From the NCBI GenBank assembly GCA_949752795.1, contig OX457061.1:46098338-46162337 (forward strand): a DNA stretch of 64,000 bases. The letters are read 5' to 3'. Source of the stretch: Hyperoodon ampullatus. Lineage: Eukaryota > Chordata > Mammalia > Artiodactyla > Ziphiidae. The notes below the pieces were generated by a model. The model saw only the letters and a program-made list of their open reading frames with translations. It searched no databases and had not been told where the DNA came from. A program made the position numbers and the translations under genes. Of the stretch, positions 43,145 to 53,870 are shown piece after piece (positions within the stretch are counted from its first letter, which is position 1; the number at the start of each line of letters is the position of its first letter).

Positions 43145-43495
43145 AGGGAATTCCCTGGCAGTCCAGCGCTTAGGACTCCACACTTTCACTGCCAAAAGAA
43201 CGTGTCAGGGGGCTTCCCTGGTGGCGCAGTGGTTGGGAGTCCGCCTGCCGATTCAGGGGACACGGGTTCATACCCCGGTCTGGGAGGATCCCACGTGCCG
43301 CGGAGTGGCTGGGTCTGTGAGCCGTGGCTGCTGAGCCTGAGCGTCCGGAGCCTGTGCTCTGCAATGGGAGAGGCCACAACAATGAGAGGCCTGCGTTTAA
43401 AAAAAAAAAAAAAAAAAAGAACGTGTCGGGGAACTAAGATCCTGCAGGCTGCACAGCATGGCCAAATTAATAAATAAATAAAATTTAAAAATCAA
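43145..43495 (+). mobile_element. CHR-type SINE, S class, split by a Y SINE
   Basis: Head 43,145-43,209. It continues at 43,426 'tcggggaactaagatcctgc' to 'gcatggcc' and the AAAT tail. The inner TSD 'aaaagaacgtgtcagg' / 'aaaagaacgtgtcggg' contains part of the host SINE. Confidence 0.94.
43210..43414 (+). mobile_element. CHR-type SINE, Y class, nested in an S SINE
   Basis: Complete Y copy (B box 'gttcatacc', end 'gcctgcgttt' plus A-run). Shows directly that Y is younger than this S copy. Confidence 0.95.
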
Positions 43496-43774
43496 TGGCA
43501 TTAAGTACTGAATACACACTTTTAAAAGGTCAAAAATGGGAATTTTTATGTTATATACACTTCACCACAACTTTTTAAATAAATTATTTTTTTAATTTAA
43601 AAAAAAAAACCTCTAGGAGGTAAGACCAGGGATATGGGGAGGGGTATTAACGTAGTATGCGTATAAAACTCATCACCTAATATCACTTTATATTATTTTT
43701 ACCTTGCACATGTATTAACTTATAAAGTGAAAAGTACCATTCAAAACAGTATAGCTAACACTAGTAGCAACTAA
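43496..43774. other. unclassified AT-rich sequence
   Basis: No repeat recognised apart from an A-run at 43,600-43,609. Confidence 0.4.
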
Positions 43775-44027
43775 CACTAATTGAGTGCCTTTTATATAGC
43801 AGGCACATTCTAAGTACTTCTACATGTACTAACATACTGTATTTAATTCTCACAGTATCCCTAACACAGTAGATGCCATACTTTCCCCCATTTTACAAAA
43901 GAAATTAAGACATACAGAGGTTAAATAATCTGCCCAAGATCACAGCTATAGACCCTACACTGGAACCTAGCTGTCCAACTCTAGAGTTAATATTTTTAAC
44001 CACTATACTATACTGCCTCTCTGTTCT
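43775..44027 (-). mobile_element. MIR
   Basis: 'ggcacattctaagtacttct', 'cattttacaaaagaaattaa', 'tctgcccaagatcacagcta' and 'accactatactatactgcct' read as a reverse-oriented, nearly complete MIR. Confidence 0.9.
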
Positions 44028-44326
44028 TTAATATTGAGAACAAGATTTAGCACAATAAAACACAAAGGATCACTAAAATACTTAACGCCTACTCTCCAAC
44101 TCCACTGAAAAATAAATATCATCAATAGTTTTAAGTGGCAACCTTGAGGCTATAATCTCTAAAGCTGCTTACAGACTCAAATCATAGCCCATAAAAGCCC
44201 AATAAATTAGTTAACACTAAACAGCACTTAAAAAAAAAATCTAACCACAAGCCTTTACAACAGAAAACAATTCAACTTTTACTCACTGCCTTCTACTTGA
44301 TTAACCCAGGAGGGCATAAACTAAAG
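44028..44326. other. unclassified sequence
   Basis: Nothing recognised. Confidence 0.4.
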
Positions 44327-44340
44327 AATACTCTATTCTT

Positions 44341-44574
44341 TTTTTTTAAATTATTTATTTATTTGGTTGCACCAGGTCTTAGTTGTAGCACGTGGGCTCC
44401 TCAGTTGCGGCTCCAGGGCTCCTTTAGTTGCGGCTTGCCAGCTCCTTAGTTGTGGCATGCGAACCCTTAGCTGCAGCATGCATGTGGGATCTAGTTCCCT
44501 GATCAGGAATTGAACCCAGGTCCCCTGCATTGGGAGCACAAAGTCTTATCTGCTGCGCCACCAGGGAAGTCCCC
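44341..44574 (-). mobile_element. CHR-type SINE, long variant
   Basis: T-run, 'ggttgcaccaggtcttagtt', three 'agttgcggc'-type blocks, ending 'accagggaagtccc'. Perfect TSD 'aatactctattctt' at 44,327-44,340 and 44,575-44,588. Confidence 0.95.
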
Positions 44575-44588
44575 AATACTCTATTCTT

Positions 44589-44945
44589 CAGCTCTCCAGT
44601 AAGATGCTCTTCCACATATCCTCATGGTTAGCTCCATCCCTTCCTTATGATTTTACTCCAAAAGCCACCTTCACCTTTCTTCAGAGGTGTTTAAAATGTC
44701 ACACACAAAGAAAAATTTTAATATCCTCTTCCCAACTTCAGACCCTACCTCACTGCTTCCCACTTCTCTCCTTAGAACTTACCACTTCTAAGTCGGCACA
44801 TACTTTTTTGTTCACTGCTTATCTCTCCCGCTAGGATGAAAGCTCCATGAAGTAGGAAATTTTTGGTTTTTGTTCACTGTTTCCTCAGCACCTACAACAG
44901 TACCTGACACATAGTAAGTGCTCAATAAATCTTTAATGATGAAAC
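44589..44945 (+). mobile_element. L2 3' end
   Basis: 'aggatgaaagctccatgaag', 'cctcagcacctacaacagta' and 'gcctgacacatagtaagtgc'-like wording with 'tcaataaatctttaatga' is the ancient L2 3' end. Confidence 0.85.
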
Positions 44946-45527
44946 AATAAAAATAATAAACTTTAAAATAAATGTTTTCCATATTTCTGAAGTTAATATT
45001 GACAGTTTTAATTATATATGAGAAAGAACATATTGATGGTGTACTTAGGCCCCAAATCCTTCTGTAAGTGGTAAAGCATTACCTAAGAAGCTATAATATT
45101 CAGTTTAGCAATACTTTCTACTCATGTTCTCATTTACTAAGGAAATTTATTACTGACTCAGAAATACATTAGATATGTTATGAAACAACTTCCTTATCTG
45201 AACAAAAATCAAAACTGTCAACTACTCATTAAAAACATCATACATACACAACACTGTGAATTAACTATACTTCAATTTTTAAAAATCATGCACAAAAATC
45301 CTTTGAATAAAATTAGGCAAGCTATTAACAACAATTCAAAAGCTTTAAAAAATTTGTTTATAATTTCACAGGTGTGTGTTTCACCTGTAGGAGGGGAAGA
45401 TAAGTATTTGGTGGTAGAGAGAAGCTACATAACAATGAATTTTAAAGTATCCTTTTTTGGCTAATAAAGAACTTATAGATACATTACCTTTGGAACATAA
45501 ATGCACTCTACCCAGAAAATAGCAAAA
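44946..45527. other. unclassified AT-rich sequence
   Basis: Contains an open 94-codon frame at 45,180-45,464 with no family resemblance and no splice or start context, judged to be chance. Confidence 0.4.
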
Positions 45528-45850
45528 CATAGAATCATACTGAATCTCAGCAATAGGAACCTTGCTTTACATCAGAATCACCTGGAGATGCCCACCAGAG
45601 TCTCAAAAGATTCTGATTCTAGGGACTTCCCTGGAGGCCCAGTGGTTAAGACCCAGTGCTTCTACTGCAGGGGGCACGGGTTTGATTCCTGGTCGGGGAA
45701 CTAAGATCCCACATGCCACAAGGCACAGCCAAACAAACAAACAAAAAAAGACTGAATCTATAAAATAGTGTGTGAGAATAGAGCCAGGAATCTTTTATTT
45801 CTAAAAGTTTCCAACATGATTCTAAAGCAGTTTAATCACTCATGCAGATG
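45528..45850 (+). mobile_element. possible hAT-type element remnant with a SINE inside
   Basis: 'tacatcagaatcacctggag' and 'agattctgattcta' on the left, 'tctaaaagtttccaacatga' on the right, resemble a short hAT-derived repeat, interrupted by the SINE at 45,622. Confidence 0.5.
45622..45749 (+). mobile_element. CHR-type SINE, S class
   Basis: 'gggacttccctggaggccca' to 'caaggcacagcc', tail (AAAC)n. Diverged flanks 'ttctgattcta' / 'gactgaatcta'. Confidence 0.93.
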
Positions 45851-46294
45851 ATTAATATCCTCTTAGAACACTGTCCCTAGGTGTCATCCAACATGCATTT
45901 GACTATCCCCAGGGACAAAAAATTCACTACTTTCCAAAATACTTTAATTCTAATGGAAAGCACTAAATTTTGGGAATCCTTACTTATGTTGAAATGGATT
46001 GACATCTGCCTTCTTTTACTTTTTCTCCTCCTCTAGCTTCTATGTAACTGGTTATTAAACTTAAAAGTTGTTAGTATTCAATACCAATACTACTCAGGCA
46101 TTGGATATCACTCAGGAAAGAAAATGAAAATCTAAATATCCTTCAGGAACTTGCTTCAGTCTAATTTTTGTGAAAATCATATAAAATGTGTAACAAATGT
46201 CTTTAGATGTAAACATATTTGAACCATAAAATCTATTCCTAGGAATTTATCCTAAAGATACAACTAAATTGTAATATTTTATGCCAAAGCTGGA
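45851..46294. other. unclassified sequence
   Basis: No repeat recognised. 46,170-46,290 may be a short L1 relic. Confidence 0.35.
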
Positions 46295-46641
46295 TGTTGT
46301 CTGCAGTGGACCAAATTTATGTCCCCCAAAACTCATGCTGAAATCCTAACCCCAAATGTGATGATATTAGGAAGAAGGACCTTTGGGCAGCAATTAGGTC
46401 TTGAGGGTAGAACGCTCGTTAATGGAATCAGCACCCTTAAAACAAGGGAACCCAGAGAGCCCTCTTGCCCTCTTTCTTACCATGTAAGGATACAATAAGT
46501 CTACAACCTGGAAGACAGCCCTCACCAGAACCTGACCACGATGGCAACCTGATCTCAGACTTCAAGCCTTCAGAACTGTGAGAAATAAATTTCTGTTGTT
46601 TATAAGCCACTCAGTCTGTGGTACTCTGTTATTTATAACAA
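46295..46641 (+). mobile_element. MaLR-type solo LTR (MLT1/MST-like)
   Basis: 'tgtcccccaaaactcatgct', 'gaaatcctaaccccaaatgt', 'ttgggcagcaattaggtc', 'ccttcagaactgtgagaaat' and 'aaatttctgttgtttataag' run in the order of a mammalian MaLR LTR. No internal region adjoins, so it is a solo LTR. Confidence 0.88.
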
Positions 46642-48245
46642 AGTCATTTCTGCATCTTTTTTTTAAAACAAGGACATTTTCTTTTATTCTTTAAAATTTT
46701 TACTGTGTCTTATTTTTTCAGCCTTACTGAGGTATAATCGACAAATAAAACTGTAAGGTAACTAAATCTGTAAGTTTTTTACTTTTTAAATTTACATCTA
46801 GCAGTATTCACTTCCTCGGCATACACTTTTATAAGTTTTAGCATGTACATAGATTCTTGTAAGCACCACCATAAACAGAATACAAAACAATTCCAATATC
46901 CACAAAGAATTCCCTCAGGCTACCCCTTTGTAGTCAAATCCTTCCTCCACCCCCAAACCCTGGCAACCACTGATCTGTTGTTCTCTGTGCCTATGGTTTT
47001 GTCTTTTCGAGAATATCGTGTTAGACCCGTTCAGAATGTAATCTTATGTGACTGCCATAATGCCTTTGATACTTATCCATATTACTAGTATGTCAATACT
47101 TGATTCCTTTTTATTGCTGAATAGCATTCCATAATATAGATATACCAGTTTACTTATCCATTCACCCACTGAAGGACATTTGGGTTGTTTCCAGTTTGGG
47201 GCAATTATGAATAGTGCTGCTACAAACATTCACATACACATTTTTGTATAAACAGTAAGTTTATATTGTCCTAAGACAAATTCCTAGAAATGTTGAGACA
47301 GATGGTAATTGTATACTTTGTAATAAACTGACAGACTTTTCCAGAGTCTGCATTCTCACCAGAAGTATTAGTTTCAGCTCATCCTCATCCTCACCAATAC
47401 TCAGTACTGTCAGTGCAATATTTTATTATTTTATTTTAGCCATTCTAAAAGATACGTAAATGGCACCTCATTGTGGTTTTAATTTGCATTTCCCTAAGGA
47501 CTAAAGATGAGCATCTTTACATGTGCTTATAAGCCATCCAAACATCTTTATTGAAATATCTGTTCAAATCTTTCACCCATTTTTGAAAGTGGGTTGTTGA
47601 TTTTTTAGGGTTTTTTCCCCCTATGCTGAGTTTTGAAAGCTCTTCATAAACTCTGGATATAAGTCCTTTCTAAGATATGTGGTTTGCAAATATATTCTCC
47701 CAATTCATGGCGTGTCTTTTCATTCTCTTTAACTGTGTCCTTCACAGGAAAAAGTTTTAAATTCTGATGAAGTTTACTTCACCAATTTTTTCTTTCACAG
47801 ATCATGCTTTTGGTACTGTATCTAAGAGCTCTTTGCCAAACCCTAGGTCAAGAAGACTTTTTCCAATGCTTTCTTCTAAAGGTTTTACTGCTTTATGTTT
47901 TACATTTAGGTTTATGATCCATTTGAGTTAATTTGTGTATAAGATATATGTTACATAGGTTGAGGCTCACTTTACATGTGGATGCCCAGTTTTCCAATAT
48001 CATATATTTGAAAAGACTGTCCCTTCTCCACTGAAGTATGTTTGCACCTTTGTCAAAAAATCAGTTGACTATATCTGAATAAGTCTATTTCTGGGCCCCC
48101 TATTCCGTGCCTTTGGCCAATACACCACACTGTTTTGATTAGTGTAGCTTTACAGTACATCTTGAAATTGGATATTGTGCGTCTTGCAGCTTCGTTCTTT
48201 TTCAAAATTGTTTTGATTATTCTAGTTCTTTTAACTTTTCGATAC
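46642..48245 (-). mobile_element. L1M element, 3' part
   Basis: Longest minus-strand L1 here. The plus strand shows 'ccttactgaggtataatcga' (3' UTR), 'ttgctgaatagcattccata', 'atttgcatttccctaaggac', 'gtggtttgcaaatatattct' and 'tttagtgtagc'-type wording up to 48,245. Minus-strand frames at 47,044-47,229 (IAPNWKQPKCPSVGEWISK) and 48,053-48,247 are ORF2 C-terminal relics. Not interrupted by SINEs. Confidence 0.88.
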
Positions 48246-48893
48246 ATAATTATTTGAAACTCAAGCCATAACAGTCATCTCTCTTTAGTGGTTTCCTTGA
48301 CCTCAAGAAAACTGGCATTTTTACTGTTGCATTTTATCTTGTCAAAACTAGTTCAAAATATGTTCTCTAAATATGATAATATGTAGGCACTCATAACTTT
48401 TGACCCAATATATCCAGTACCAGAAACTTATGTGAAAAACACAAATATAGATATAAAAATGTGTTCAACATAGTATTCTTTTTTTTTTTTTTTTTTTTTT
48501 GCCGTACGCGGGCCTCTCACTGTTGTGGCCTCTCCCGTTGCGGAGCACAGGCTCCGGGTGCGCAGGCCCAGTGGCCATGGCTCACGGGCCCAGCCGCTCC
48601 GCGGCATATGGGATCCTCCCAGACTGGGGCACGAACCCGTATCCCCTGCATCGGCAGGCGGACTCTCAACCACTGCGCCACCAGGGAGGCCCCCAACCCA
48701 GTATTCTTTAGAAAGCAAAATAAATCTCCAGATCCAACAAAAGGGGAAAGGTTAAATAATGACTAGTTGGGAAAATCTTCAAAATATGTTAAGTTTTTTT
48801 AAAAATGGATACACAGTATCCAACTTTTTAGATGAAATACAGTGTATTTCAGAAGAAATATACTTTAAAGTATCATTTCTGGATAGCATCATT
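48246..48893. other. unclassified sequence around a Y SINE
   Basis: 48,246-48,471 and 48,710-48,893 were contiguous before the SINE. 'acccaatatatccagtacca' hints at old L1, nothing more. Confidence 0.35.
48482..48699 (-). mobile_element. CHR-type SINE, Y class
   Basis: T20, 'gccgtacgcgggcctctcac', ending 'accagggaggcccc', then 'aaccc' before the TSD. TSD 'agtattcttt' at 48,472-48,481 and 48,700-48,709. The extra C/A bases at the 5' end of the SINE are untemplated or part of a variant start. Confidence 0.95.
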
Positions 48894-48907
48894 ACAAGTG
48901 ACTTTTT

Positions 48908-49237
48908 AAAAGATTTTAAAAAATTAATTTATTTCATTTATTTATTTTTGGCTCTGTTGGGTCTTCGTTGCCGCATGTGGGCTTCTCCAGTTCTGTGTAC
49001 TCTTCGTTGCGAAGCGCGAGCTTCTCATTGCAGTGGCTTCTCCTGTTGCGGAGCACGGGCTCTAGGAACGCGGGCTTCAGTAGTTGTGGCAAATGGGCTC
49101 TAAAATGCAGGCTCAGTAGTTGTGGCGCACGGGTTTAGTTGCTCCATGGCATGTGGGATCTTCCCGGACCAGGGCTCAAACCCACGTCCCCTGCATTGGC
49201 AGGCAGGTTCTTAACCACTGCACCACCAGGGAAGCCC
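48908..49237 (-). mobile_element. CHR-type SINE, L class
   Basis: 'ggctctgttgggtcttcgtt' to 'accagggaagccc' with an AAAT-type tail. TSD 'acaagtgactttt' at 48,894-48,906 and 49,238-49,250. Confidence 0.96.
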
Positions 49238-49329
49238 ACAAGTGACTTTTTTCTTCATAGTTTCAAGAACTTTAAAAACTTTCTACCATAAACATGTGTT
49301 CACTTATAACTGGGTATAAATATTTTGAG

Positions 49330-49668
49330 GGTTTTTTTTTAAATTTATTTATTTTTTATTTATTTTTGGCTGCGTTGGGTCTTTGTTGCTGTGAGCGGGC
49401 TTTCTCTGGTTGCAGCGAGCGGGGGCTACTCTTCCTTGCGGTGCGCGGGCTTCTCATTGCAGTGGCTTCTCTTGTTGCCAGAGCACAGGCTCTAGGCTCG
49501 CATGGGCTCTGTAGTTGTGGCTCGCGGGCTATAGAGCGCAGGCTCAGCAGTTGTGGCACATGGGCTTAGTTGCTCCACGGCCTGTGGGATCTTCCTGGAC
49601 CAGGGCTTGAACACGTGTCTCCTGCATTGGCAGGTGGATTCTTAACCACTGCGCCACGAGGGAAGCCC
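49330..49668 (-). mobile_element. CHR-type SINE, L class
   Basis: 'ggctgcgttgggtctttgtt' to 'acgagggaagccc'. TSD 'atattttgag' at 49,320-49,329 and 49,669-49,678. Second minus-strand L copy within 430 bases, same orientation, different TSD, so an independent insertion. Confidence 0.96.
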
Positions 49669-49678
49669 ATATTTTGAG

Positions 49679-49929
49679 TTAAAAAAAAAAAAAAAGTGTT
49701 ACTGCCACTTACACAGAAAAATACAGGTACCTCCATATCAGCTTGTACATTATTAGTATCAAGCTTGTTCGTTAAGATATGAGTAACCCACATGACAATG
49801 TTAAGAGAACTTACTCTAAACCCTACAAATTCTTCTTCTCGGCTGTCACAACAGTTACAACACAATTTTCTCTACACTTGTCTTCATGTTTAACATTGGA
49901 CATAATTCTAAGCACAATATTTTAAATTA
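49679..49929. other. repeat-free island with coding-like minus-strand sequence
   Basis: Only repeat feature is the A-run at 49,680-49,694. Contains the candidate exon described separately. Confidence 0.4.
49815..49903 (-). other. candidate (possibly decayed) exon
   Basis: On the minus strand a strong donor GTAAGT (49,814-49,809) follows an open stretch. One frame from a 'tgtag' acceptor-like site gives RKLCCNCCDSREEEFVGFR up to the donor (49,871-49,815). The overlapping frame from ATG at 49,903 gives MSNVKHEDKCRENCVVTVV and stops at 49,823. The polypyrimidine tract is poor and the two frames exclude each other, so chance or a frameshifted relic is at least as likely as a real exon. No family recognised. 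Confidence 0.15.
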
Positions 49930-50151
49930 CATCATTAATAAATGACACACAAAGAAAAGATATTTGCAACATGCAATACATCTGACCAATGACTAACTTC
50001 CTTTATGCAAGCAGCCTTTATTCTATTAAAAAAAAAAAAAACCTAAAGAAAGATGGGCAAAGAACAAAGGATAGTTAACTTGCATAAATATTACAAATGG
50101 CCAATGACATGAAAGTAAGCTAAATTTCATTCACAATTAAAAGAAACAACT

Positions 50152-50480
50152 GGGGCTTCCTTGGTGGCACAGTGGTTAAGAATCCGCCTGCCAATGCAGG
50201 GGACACGGGTTCGAGCCCTGGTTCAGGAAGATCCCACATGCTGCGGAGCAACTAAGCCCGTGAGCCACAACTGCCGAGCCTGCGCTCTAGAGCCCGTGTG
50301 CCACAACTACTGAGTCCATGTGCCTAGAGCCCGTGCTCCGCAACAAGAGAAGACACCACAATGAGAAGCCCACAAACCGCAACCAAGAGTAGCCCCTGCT
50401 CGACGCAACTAAAGAAAGCCTGCGTGCAGCAACTAAGACCCAACGCAGCCATAAATAAATAAGAAACAAACAAACAAACA
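50152..50480 (+). mobile_element. CHR-type SINE, L class (first of tandem pair)
   Basis: Complete L copy with the tail turning into (AAAC)n. The left TSD 'aaaagaaacaac' (50,139-50,150) finds its partner only after the second SINE (50,830-50,841). Confidence 0.94.
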
Positions 50481-50829
50481 GACTTCCCTGGTGGTTCAGT
50501 CATTAAGAATCTGCCTGCCAATGCAGGAACACGGGTTCAATCCCTTGTTCAGGAAGATCCCACATGCCATGGAGCAACTAAGCCCGTGTGCCACAACTAC
50601 TGAGCCTGTGCTCTAGAGCCCGCGCGTCACAACTACTGAGCCCATGCGCCACAACTACTGAAGCCTGCATGCCTAGAGCCTGTCCTCCACAACAAGAGAA
50701 GTCACCGCAACGAGAAGCCCACGCACCGCAACGAAGAGTAGCCCCTGCTTGCCGCAACTAAAGAAAGCCCTCGCACAGCAACGAAGACCCAACACAGCCA
50801 AAAATAAACAAATAAATAAAAAAGAAAAG
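50481..50829 (+). mobile_element. CHR-type SINE, L class (second of tandem pair)
   Basis: Starts 'gacttccctggtggttcagt' directly at the A-rich tail of the first copy. Longer body with an extra 'cacaactactgagcc' block. It has no TSD of its own that can be separated from the AAAC/AAAT tails. Confidence 0.94.
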
Positions 50830-51204
50830 AAAAGAAACAACCATCATACAGGCTGATTTATCAGGACTGCAAATTTTATACTTTGACAATACCCATATGC
50901 TTCATCACAGAATATATATTAACATTTTTTGAAGGGTAATTTGACTATCTAGTAAAATTAAATACACATACCCTTTAATCCAGCAAATCCACTCACAAAA
51001 GTATAGAGGTATGTAAAAATTTCCTGTTCAGCCTTGCTTATCAGAGTAAAGAGCTGAAAACAATTTTTCATCAATAGGGGAATAAATAAAGTACTTCCCT
51101 AACAACTAGAATATTGTGCAACAGTTACAAATTATGAGATAACCCATAAATATTAATAATGGAAAGATCTCCAATATAAACTGTTTTTTAAGAAGCAAGA
51201 TGCA

Positions 51205-51555
51205 TGGACTTCCCTGGTGGTGCAGTGGTTAAGAATCCGCCTGCTAATGCAGGGGACATAGGTTCCAGCCCTGATCCGGAAAGACTCCACATGCCGCGGA
51301 GCAACTAAGCCCATGTGCCACAACTACTGAGCCTGTGCTCTACAGCCCGCGAGCCATAATTACTGAGCCTGTGTGCCACAACTACTGAAGCCTGTGCACC
51401 TAGAGCCAGTGCCCTGCAACGAGAAGCCACTGCAATGAGAAGCCCACGCACCACAACTAAGAGTAGCCTCCGCTTGAAGCAACTAGAGAAAAGCCCATGC
51501 ACAGCAACAAAGACCCAATGCAGCCAAAAATAAGTAAATAAATAATTTCTTTTAA
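51205..51555 (+). mobile_element. CHR-type SINE, L class
   Basis: 'ggacttccctggtggtgcag' to 'gacccaatgcagcc' with an AAAT tail. TSD around 'agcaagatgca' / 'agcaagataca'. Confidence 0.94.
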
Positions 51556-51690
51556 AAGCAAGATACAGAAAAATACTTATAACCACATTCATAGTTTTAA
51601 AATGCATAGATATGTTTGTAGATATATAGAATATTTCTGGAGGATTACATTCAAACAGTTAAGTGTTTTTCGGGGGAGAGAAAGACTTTC

Positions 51691-52184
51691 ATACTGCTTG
51701 AATTGTTTTCCTAGTCTAATTTTAAGAAAAATAATAAATGAACACCCTTAATAAATGTTCCTCGTTACATCTTTGTTAGGAAAAAATATATTCCTATATA
51801 ACACCTACATGATAAGATTAATCCATCATGAACTTAGTATTTTTCCCCACCAAATCTACTAAACTAAATTTAAGTGGCTCCATGTTGAAGCTGAGATAAG
51901 ACTAAGTCCTGCACAAAGATGTCTGAGTTAACGCAGAGAAGAAATAATGTGGAAAAAATAGGTAGCTAACCAGATTTCGGGCCAAAACTTACCATAATTA
52001 CTTTATAACAAATGTCTGGTGACCTCCAGGGTTAGAAACATAGTAACTTTACTTTTGGTACTATAATAATATCTTTAGTTTGGAATAAAATATAATTATC
52101 ATCAGTCTAGTTTTAATATCTTAAAACTGAAGACAGCAGTTCAGCAATTAAATATATTCAGTTGCCAACAAACAATTTTTCTTT
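51691..52184. other. unclassified sequence
   Basis: A minus-strand GTAAGT lies at about 51,988-51,993 after 31 bases that could be a microexon, but acceptor and frame support are lacking. No repeats recognised. Confidence 0.35.
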
Positions 52185-52832
52185 TTTAAAGAGAGAGAGA
52201 ACAAGTGTTGCTGAAGATGTAGAGAAATTAGAACCATCATACTACCAGTGGGAATGTAAAATTGGAAAACAGTCTGGCAGTTCCTCAAATAGCTACACAT
52301 AGAGTTATCATATGACCCAGTAATTCTATTCCTAGGTAAATACTCAAGAGAAATGAAAACACTTGTACACAAATGTTTGTATCAGCATTATTTATAACTG
52401 CCAAACAGTGGAAAACAACCCAAATGTTCATCAACTGATGAATGGATAAATAAAATGTCCATACAATGGAACATTATTTAACAATGAAAAGGAATGAAGT
52501 ATTGATACATGCCACAACATATATGAATCTTGAAAACAATATGCTAAGTGAAAGGCCATATATTATATGATTACATTTATATGAAATACAAATCTATATG
52601 TTTACAGAATAGGCAAACCTATAGTCCCAGAAAGCAGACAGGTTGCCTAGAGCATGGGGAGAAATGGGGAGTGACTGCTAAAGGGTATGGGGTTTCTTTT
52701 TGGAGTGATGAAAATATTCTAAAATTGTGGTGATGGTTGTACAACTCTGTGAATATACTAAAAGTCACTGAATTGTACATTTAAATGGGCGAATTGTATG
52801 TAAATTATATCTCAATAAAGCTATTTTTTTTA
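52185..52832 (+). mobile_element. L1M 3' end
   Basis: 'tgttgctgaagatgtagaga', 'tatgacccagtaattctatt', 'ttcatcaactgatgaatgga' and 'gcgaattgtatgtaaattat', ending 'caataaagctatttttttt'. Preceded by a (GA)n stretch at 52,190-52,200. Confidence 0.88.
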
Positions 52833-53130
52833 AAAGGAAGAAAGGAAATCTATCTATTACAGTCTTAAGAGGCACATCACCAAATACAATCGTGGACCTT
52901 ACTGTGGATTTTGATTCAAACTAACTTAAAAGTATATCTATGAGACAATTGGGAAAATCTGAACGCTGACTGGATATGAGATAATATTAAGGAATCGTTT
53001 GTTTAATAAGTGTAAGGATAATACAATTATGTTTTTCAAAAGATTCTTTATCTATTAGGGACTCCAATATTTAGGGATGAAAGGATATGATATCTGGGGT
53101 TTATTTTAAAACAATCTAATTAGGGAGAGT
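52833..53130 (+). mobile_element. L1M 3' UTR (pair with 7,930-8,340)
   Basis: 'gagacaattgggaaaatctg', 'gctgactggatatgagataa' and 'gatgaaaggatatgatatct'. Same family and orientation as the 8-kb copy. Confidence 0.6.
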
Positions 53131-53870
53131 GGGGATTAACAGGAGAGAATCCAAGAGGTCATTCACAGTGAACTGGATCTTAAGATACAAGCTGGAGTTC
53201 ACGGACTAAAGAGGATGCGAGAAACACTGAAAAATGAAAAAGGCATTCCAGACAGGTAACAGCTTAGGCAATGGCACTGTCAAAGACCACCTATGGGGCA
53301 AGAACAGAAAATACAGTTGGAAAAGTAAGCAACAACCAGATCATGAAGGCCCTATATGTCACACAAAGGAATTTTTATTTAATTTTGTGGAAGATGGACT
53401 GATAAGTTGTTTGTTTTTGTTTTTGTGGGGTTTTTTGGTGGGGACAGGTCAGATTAGAGCTTTAGATAGGTTACTCTGGTGGCATTATAGACTGAAGGGG
53501 CACAAAACACTGCTGTCAAAGTCCAAGTGAGTGACAACTGAGTGGGAATTTACATGGTGAGAGTAGGAATAAAGATTAGGGGCTAAATACCAGAGACATG
53601 AGATACTAAAAATAATTGGATATGTGGAAAGAGGAAGCAGAAATCATCTGAACTGATTTCCAGCTTCTAGGCTGTGTGACTAGGTAGACAATGTCCAATA
53701 TCCAGAAGAATTAATATAGAAGAGGCTTATGGGAAAGGCAGAGTTCAGTTTAGTGTTTAGTGTAAGTAGGACACACTGGTGTAAATGTCTACTAGGCAGG
53801 CAAAAACTCAAGGGAGGTCTAATTAGAGATGCAGACATATAAGTCTTCAGGACATATCTGGTAGCTGGAA
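53131..53870 (+). repeat. ancient interspersed repeat, family not named
   Basis: 'aaggcattccagacaggtaa', 'cagatcatgaaggccctata' and 'ggttactctggtggcattat' resemble a well-known old mammalian repeat whose name I cannot recall with certainty. It holds an open 98-codon frame (53,234-53,530) that simply reads through the repeat. Confidence 0.4.

Larger units (their letters stand above)
49930..51690 (+). mobile_element. L1M ORF2 C-terminus to 3' end, with three SINEs inside
   Basis: 'gatatttgcaacatgcaata', 'gggcaaagaacaaaggatag' and 'atggccaatgacatgaaagt'; then 50,842-51,200 ('tttgactatctagtaaaatt', 'aatccagcaaatccactcac') and 51,556-51,690. Collinear after removal of SINEs at 50,152, 50,481 and 51,205. 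Confidence 0.75.

Noticed and set aside
9145..46641. A provirus with gag/pol/env between the two LTR-like sequences
   Set aside because: They belong to different families (unassigned class I-like and MaLR-like), are 37 kb apart and have no retroviral coding sequence between them.
53234..53530. 98-codon open frame
   Set aside because: It lies in an ancient interspersed repeat and has no splice sites, start context or protein-family resemblance.
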